From: Streptomyces cavernae
GTDB taxonomy: Bacteria; Actinomycetota; Actinomycetes; Streptomycetales; Streptomycetaceae
Assembly (NCBI RefSeq): GCF_004023625.1
Contig: NZ_RPDJ01000014.1
Coordinates: 124,001 to 188,000 of the forward strand
Reading direction: 5' to 3'
DNA length: 64,000 bases
This document shows positions 59,811 to 64,000 of the stretch, one piece after another. The notes beneath the pieces were generated by a model, which had not been told where the DNA came from, ran no database searches, and was given only the letters and a program-made list of their open reading frames with translations. Every line of letters starts with the position of its first letter. Within the stretch, counting starts at the first letter, position 1. Both the position numbers and the translations under genes were made by a program.

Positions 59811-60659
59811 ATGAGCCGTTTCCACCGCCACGAGGACGGCACCGGCCACGGGCACGCCGACCTCGGCGAAGGCCGTACGTCACGGCACTCCCACGGCGGC
59901 GCACCGCCTGCCGCCGAGGGATCCTGCGGACGAGGGCTGTCCGTGAGCGCGGCCGTACCGGACCACTCGGGATATGGCACCGGGGCCGGACGTGTGGAAG
60001 TCCTGGAGGCGATCTTCGACGAGAACGACCGGCTCGCCGCCGCAAACCGTGCCGATTTCGACGCGGCGCACGTCCGGGTCGTCAACCTCATGTCCTCTCC
60101 CGGCGCCGGCAAGACGATGCTGCTGCGTCGGACGTTGCAGCGCCTTGCGGGCAAGGTCCGTGTCGGCATCGTCGAGGGGGACATCGAGACGAGCCTGGAC
60201 GCCGACCGGTTGCAGGGCTTCGGCGCGGCGATCGCACTCGTCAACACAGGCCAGGGTTTCGGCGGCGAGTGCCACCTCGACGCGCCCATGGTTCGTTCCG
60301 CACTGCCTCGGCTGCCGCTGCAAGACCTCGATCTGGTCGTGGTCGAGAACGTCGGGAACCTTGTCTGTCCCGCGGAGTTCGGCATCGGCGAACACGCCCG
60401 GGCGATGGTCTACTCCGTGACGGAAGGAGAGGACAAGCCCCTCAAGTATCCGGTGATGTTCCGGTCCGTGAACCTCGTGGTGATCAACAAGATCGACCTG
60501 CTCCCGCACCTCGATTTCGACCTCGGTCTCTTTCTGAAGAACCTCGGAGAGGTCAACCCCGGAGTCGCGACGATCACGGTGAGCGCCAGGACGGGGGAGG
60601 GTGTCGACGCCTGGTGCGCCTGGCTCTCGGATGTGGCGCCCTTCCCCGCCGGGCCCTGA
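59811..60659 (+). CDS. hypB: hydrogenase nickel-incorporation GTPase HypB
   Basis: A 282-residue GTPase. Residues 1-40 are rich in His (RFHRHEDGTGHGHADL, SRHSHGG), a likely nickel store. The GTPase domain has G1 LMSSPGAGKTMLL near residue 96, the metal site GECHLDAPMV (Cys-His), ENVGNLVCPAEFGIGE and the guanine motif VVINKIDLLPHL. Length is typical. ATG at 59811 follows GAAGGAGTGAG. It follows hypA at once. Confidence 0.95.
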   Translation: MSRFHRHEDGTGHGHADLGEGRTSRHSHGGAPPAAEGSCGRGLSVSAAVPDHSGYGTGAGRVEVLEAIFDENDRLAAANRADFDAAHVRVVNLMSSPGAGKTMLLRRTLQRLAGKVRVGIVEGDIETSLDADRLQGFGAAIALVNTGQGFGGECHLDAPMVRSALPRLPLQDLDLVVVENVGNLVCPAEFGIGEHARAMVYSVTEGEDKPLKYPVMFRSVNLVVINKIDLLPHLDFDLGLFLKNLGEVNPGVATITVSARTGEGVDAWCAWLSDVAPFPAGP

Positions 60660-60843
60660 GCCCGCCACGCCGCGAGGCCCGGAAGCGCGGACCGGTCGGC
60701 AGAGGTCGGCAGAACCGGCGGCGACCTTCTCGGCGCCGGTGCGGTGACATCGCGTCAGCGCTGGCCGAGGAGCGACGAAGGTCCCCGCCGCGAGGGACGG
60801 TCGGCCCCTGTCGCGGCCGTCTTGCCCAGGACACAGTCGAGCC
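60660..60843. other. gap between hypB and the small coupled frame
   Basis: These 184 bases show no gene. Short repeats (GGTCGGCAGAGGTCGGCAGAA near 60692) are present. The otherwise tight hyp operon is interrupted here. Confidence 0.4.
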
Positions 60844-60990
60844 ATGGCTGACCTGGACCACTTGGCGGAAGACGCCTTCACCGCCCATACGCAGGCGGTG
60901 TACCGAAACGCCTTCACGGGCGGCTCCGCGCCCGGTCTGCGGACGGTCCCGGAGCCGGCGCGGGCCGCACGGCTTGGTGCGGCCCGGTGA
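60844..60990 (+). CDS. putative 48-aa protein coupled to hypF
   Basis: A short frame, ATG at 60844, whose TGA overlaps the GTG start of hypF (GTGA). The product starts MADLDHLAEDAFTAHTQAVY, which looks helical and protein-like, and ends in an Ala/Arg-rich tail. Because hypF has no obvious ribosome binding site of its own, this frame may serve to couple translation. I do not recognise the sequence; it may also be a remnant of a longer gene. Confidence 0.35.
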   Translation: MADLDHLAEDAFTAHTQAVYRNAFTGGSAPGLRTVPEPARAARLGAAR

Positions 60991-63365
60991 ACGGCCGCAC
61001 CGCACGGCGCTACGAGGTCCACGGCACCGTCCAGGGGGTGGGCTTCCGGCCGTTCGTCCACCGGCTGGCGGCCGACCTGGGCGTGGACGGCTCGGTCCGC
61101 AACGCGGGCGGGTTCGTGGTCATCGAGGCGGCGGCTCCGGCCGCCGTCCTCACGGCGTTCGCCGGCCGGCTGCGCACCGAGGCGCCGCCCAGGGCCCGTG
61201 TCACCCGGGTCGCCGTGCGCGACCTGGCGATGTCACCGGCACCGGTCGGCGCCGGCTTCGCCATCGCCGAGAGCGCCGCGCACCCTTCGGCCGCGCGGGA
61301 CTTCCCGCCCGACATCGCCACCTGCGACGACTGCCTGCGGGAGCTGTTCGACCCGCTGGACCGGCGGTTCCGCTACCCGTTCACCAACTGCACCAACTGC
61401 GGGCCGCGCGCCACGATCATCGACGATCTCCCCTACGACCGGACCCGCACGGCGATGGGCGCCTTCCCGTTGTGCCGGCGGTGCCGTGCCGAGTACACCG
61501 ACCCGCTCGACCGCCGGTTCCACGCCGAGCCGGTGGCCTGTCCGGACTGCGGCCCACGGCTGGCCTGGCTGCCGGGCGGCGAGCCGCGGCCGGGCCGACG
61601 GGCTGAGGCGCCGGGGGCGCAGCCCGTGGGGGAGGAGGCCCTGCGGGCCGCGGTGGCCGTGATCGCCGCCGGCGGGATCGTCGCGGTCAAGGGGCTGGGC
61701 GGCTACCAACTCGTCTGCGACGCCACCGACGAGGACGCCGTACGGCGGCTGCGGCAGCGCAAGCACCGTTGGACCAAACCGCTCGCCGTGATGGTCCGCG
61801 ACCTCCGAGCGGCTGCGGGACTGGCGTATCCCACCGCGACCGAGAAGCACCTGCTGACCTCACCTGCCGCGCCCATCGTCCTGCTGACGGCCCGTGCGCA
61901 CTCCCGTCCGGCGACCGCCGCGGGACTGCATCCCGGAACCCGCCGGATCGGGCTGTTCCTGCCCTACACGCCCCTGCACCACCTGCTGCTGCACGACCTG
62001 GACCGGCCGCTCGTCGTCACCAGCGGCAACCGCTCCCAGGAACCGATCGTCATCGACGACGACACGGCCCCGGACCGGCTCGGCGGCATCGCCGACGGCT
62101 TCCTCCGGCACGACCGCGCCATCCGCGCCCGCTACGACGATTCCGTGACCCAGGTGCTGGGACGCCGCGAGTCGGTCGTCCGCCGAGCCCGCGGCTATGC
62201 CCCCGAACCGATGCGCCTGCCGGTGGCCGCGCCCGGTCCGCTGCTCGCGGTCGGCGCCGAACTGAAGCACACCTTCGCCCTCGCGGACCGCGGCCGGGTG
62301 GTGCTCGGACCGCACACCGGGGATCTGGAGGACGCCGACACCCTGACGGCGTTCCGCGGGAACCTCGCCCACCTGACTCGCCTCGAGGCGATCACACCCG
62401 TGTACATTGCCCACGACCTGCACCCCGGCTACCTGTCCACGCAGGAGGCGGGCCGTCTGCCCGCACGGTCCCGGATTCCCGTCCAGCATCACCACGCGCA
62501 CGTGGCCTCCTGCGCCGCCGAACACGGCCTGACCGGCCCGTTCATCGGCGTCGCCTACGACGGGCTGGGGCTCGGCGACGACGGCACCCTGTGGGGCGGC
62601 GAGATCCTCGTCGCCGATCTCGCCGGCTACCGCCGATTCGGCCGCTTCGGCACCGCCCCGATGCCCGGTGGCGCGGCGGCCGTCCGCCGCCCGGCGCGGA
62701 TGGCGCTCGGCTATCTGTACGGCGCCGAGGACCTCGACGAGACGGACCGCGGGGGCCCGGGCATCGGCGGGCCACGATGGGAAGGCGCGTGTACCGCGGG
62801 CCCGTTCCTCGACCGGTTGCCGGCCACCGAAGTGCGGACGGTGCGCCGCATGGTCGAGCGAGGCGTCAACGCGCCGCTCGCCTCCAGCGCCGGCCGCCTG
62901 TTCGATGCCGTCTCCAGCCTGCTCGGCCTGCGCGACGACGCCGGCTACGAAGCGGAGGCCGCCATCGCCCTGGAGGCCGCCGCCGACCCGCGCGAGCGCG
63001 GCGAACTGGCCTGGCGGCTGCAGCGCCGCGAAGGCCTGCTCGTCTACGACCTCCGGCCGACGCTGCGCGACCTGCTCGCGGGCGTGGCCGACGGGCGTTC
63101 CGTACCCTGCCTGGCCGCCCGGTTCCACAACACGGTCGTGGCCGTCACGGTCGCCATGGCCGAAGAGGCCGCCCGGGAGACGGGACTCGGCGACGTGTGC
63201 CTGTCGGGCGGGGTGTTCCAGAACCGCCGGATCGCCACCGGGGTCGCGTCCGCGCTGCGGCGGACAGGGCTGCACCCCCGCCTGAACCGTCTGGTCCCGG
63301 CGAACGACGGCGGCATCAGCTACGGACAGGCCGCCGTAGCCGCGTGCCTGCTGAAAGGAAGGTGA
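60987..63365 (+). CDS. hypF: carbamoyltransferase HypF
   Basis: A 792-residue enzyme that makes the cyanide ligands of the NiFe site from carbamoyl phosphate with HypE. Four parts are visible in order: acylphosphatase (GTVQGVGFRPFVHRLA, residues 12-27), two zinc fingers (CDDCLRELFDPLDRRFRYPFTNC; CRRCRAEYTDPLDRRFHAEPVAC), a YrdC-like domain (GGIVAVKGLGGYQLVCDATDE; TSGNRSQEPI) and a Kae1-like domain (QHHHAHVASCAAEHGL; VAYDGLGLGDDGTLWGGEI; LSGGVFQN). Length is full. The GTG at 60987 overlaps the preceding small frame. Confidence 0.95.
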   Translation: MNGRTARRYEVHGTVQGVGFRPFVHRLAADLGVDGSVRNAGGFVVIEAAAPAAVLTAFAGRLRTEAPPRARVTRVAVRDLAMSPAPVGAGFAIAESAAHPSAARDFPPDIATCDDCLRELFDPLDRRFRYPFTNCTNCGPRATIIDDLPYDRTRTAMGAFPLCRRCRAEYTDPLDRRFHAEPVACPDCGPRLAWLPGGEPRPGRRAEAPGAQPVGEEALRAAVAVIAAGGIVAVKGLGGYQLVCDATDEDAVRRLRQRKHRWTKPLAVMVRDLRAAAGLAYPTATEKHLLTSPAAPIVLLTARAHSRPATAAGLHPGTRRIGLFLPYTPLHHLLLHDLDRPLVVTSGNRSQEPIVIDDDTAPDRLGGIADGFLRHDRAIRARYDDSVTQVLGRRESVVRRARGYAPEPMRLPVAAPGPLLAVGAELKHTFALADRGRVVLGPHTGDLEDADTLTAFRGNLAHLTRLEAITPVYIAHDLHPGYLSTQEAGRLPARSRIPVQHHHAHVASCAAEHGLTGPFIGVAYDGLGLGDDGTLWGGEILVADLAGYRRFGRFGTAPMPGGAAAVRRPARMALGYLYGAEDLDETDRGGPGIGGPRWEGACTAGPFLDRLPATEVRTVRRMVERGVNAPLASSAGRLFDAVSSLLGLRDDAGYEAEAAIALEAAADPRERGELAWRLQRREGLLVYDLRPTLRDLLAGVADGRSVPCLAARFHNTVVAVTVAMAEEAARETGLGDVCLSGGVFQNRRIATGVASALRRTGLHPRLNRLVPANDGGISYGQAAVAACLLKGR

Positions 63366-63370
63366 CGGCG

Positions 63371-63625
63371 ATGTGCCTGGGGATTCCCGGCCGGATCATC
63401 ACGACCGGTCACGACGAGGGGCTGCGCATGGGCGTGGTGGACTTCGGCGGCGTCCGCAGGGACGTCTGCCTGGCCTACGTCCCGGAGTGCGAGGCAGGCG
63501 ACTACGTCATCGTGCACGTCGGCTTCGCCATCAGCCGGGTGGACGAGGAGGAGGCCCGGCGAACCCTCGAGGTGCTGCGCGCCCTGGACGGCGGCCAGGC
63601 CCTGGCGGGGGAGTTGGGACAGTGA
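63371..63625 (+). CDS. hypC: hydrogenase assembly chaperone HypC
   Basis: An 84-residue chaperone that carries the Fe(CN)2CO unit with HypD and binds the large subunit. The invariant MCLGIPGRI start supplies the essential Cys2. The small beta-barrel reads VVDFGGVRRDVCLAYVPECEAGDYVIVHVGFAISRVDEEEA, typical of the family. Six bases after hypF, and its stop overlaps hypD (GTGA). Confidence 0.96.
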   Translation: MCLGIPGRIITTGHDEGLRMGVVDFGGVRRDVCLAYVPECEAGDYVIVHVGFAISRVDEEEARRTLEVLRALDGGQALAGELGQ

Positions 63626-64000
63626 AGTACCTCGACGAGTACCGCGATCCCGTCGTCGCCCGACGGCTGCTCCAGGAGATCCACGCCACCGCCACCCGCC
63701 CCTGGACGATCATGGAGGTGTGCGGCGGTCAGACCCACACCATCGTTCGCCAGGGCATTGACGAGCTGCTGCCCGACGGCCTGCGGATGATCCACGGCCC
63801 CGGCTGCCCGGTCTGCGTCACCCCGCTGGAGCTCATCGACAAGGCCCTCGCCATCGCCGCCCGACCAGAGGTGATCTTCACCTCCTACGGGGACATGCTG
63901 CGCGTGCCCGGCTCGCACACCGACCTGCTGGCGCTCAAGGCGCGCGGTGCCGATGTACGGGTGGTGTACTCCCCGGTCGACGCGGTGGACCTGGCCCGCC
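63622..64000 (+). CDS. hypD: hydrogenase formation protein HypD (5' part)
   Basis: The first 126 codons are visible; the gene continues past the window. The GTG at 63622 overlaps the hypC stop. Family motifs present: MEVCGGQTHTIVRQGI, IHGPGCPVCVTP and FTSYGDMLRVPGS, which bind the iron unit and the [4Fe-4S] cluster. HypD is the scaffold on which the Fe(CN)2CO group is built. hypE is expected next, outside the window. Confidence 0.95.
   Translation, partial: MKYLDEYRDPVVARRLLQEIHATATRPWTIMEVCGGQTHTIVRQGIDELLPDGLRMIHGPGCPVCVTPLELIDKALAIAARPEVIFTSYGDMLRVPGSHTDLLALKARGADVRVVYSPVDAVDLAR

Overview
The window comes from a high-GC actinomycete chromosome, almost certainly Streptomyces. The evidence is very high GC at third codon positions, many GTG starts, ATGA/GTGA gene overlaps, an adpA gene with an in-frame TTA (bldA-type) codon, an orn-adpA-glmS neighbourhood, and a complete cellobiose (ceb-bglC) locus with CebR-type operators.

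Layout. (1) 0-13 kb, mostly leftward: 5' end of a PAS-domain gene, a secreted M6-type metalloprotease, tRNA-Lys, two small conserved proteins, a three-gene operon pairing a Cas4/AddB-type Fe-S nuclease with an Upf1/Dna2-type helicase, a PAP2 membrane protein, a 1-kb gene-free stretch with a ~22/88-bp repeat array, an XRE-TPR regulator, and a spermidine-synthase-like protein. (2) 13-16 kb: an anchored protein divergent from an OmpR-type two-component pair. (3) 16-22.7 kb: a galactoside operon (lipoprotein, two permeases, GH36 alpha-galactosidase, GH42 beta-galactosidase). (4) 22.8-29 kb: convergent cellobiose operon cebEFG-bglC with divergent cebR. (5) 29-37 kb: acetyltransferase, tRNA-His, orn, adpA, a stress protein, an acetate-transporter-family protein and glmS. 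(6) 37.1-38.1 kb: a wrecked ACR3 arsenite permease pseudogene, followed by gene-free sequence. (7) 38.5-64 kb: an accessory metabolic island.

The island is the most interesting part. One leftward, tightly packed set of nine genes (47.86 to 38.49 kb) encodes a four-cluster polyferredoxin, a tungsten-type aldehyde:ferredoxin oxidoreductase (AOR), a MoaD/ThiS-like sulfur carrier, and six subunits of a group-4 (Ech/Hyf-like) membrane [NiFe] hydrogenase, one of them a 1040-residue fusion of two antiporter-like modules. Around it lie everything such a pair would need: moeA, a MoeB/ThiF-type activating enzyme, a NifS-like desulfurase, moaA, a TupABC tungstate importer, a GAF-winged-helix regulator, and hypA-hypB-hypF-hypC-hypD for the NiFe centre. 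Electrons would flow from aldehyde to AOR, polyferredoxin, then hydrogenase, with proton reduction coupled to ion translocation (or the reverse, H2-driven acid reduction). A 49-bp non-coding element with 37 identical positions occurs in both divergent promoter regions of the island, in the same orientation and about 190 bp from the leftward start codon each time, suggesting shared control. Functions here are inferred from sequence; none is experimentally shown by this window.
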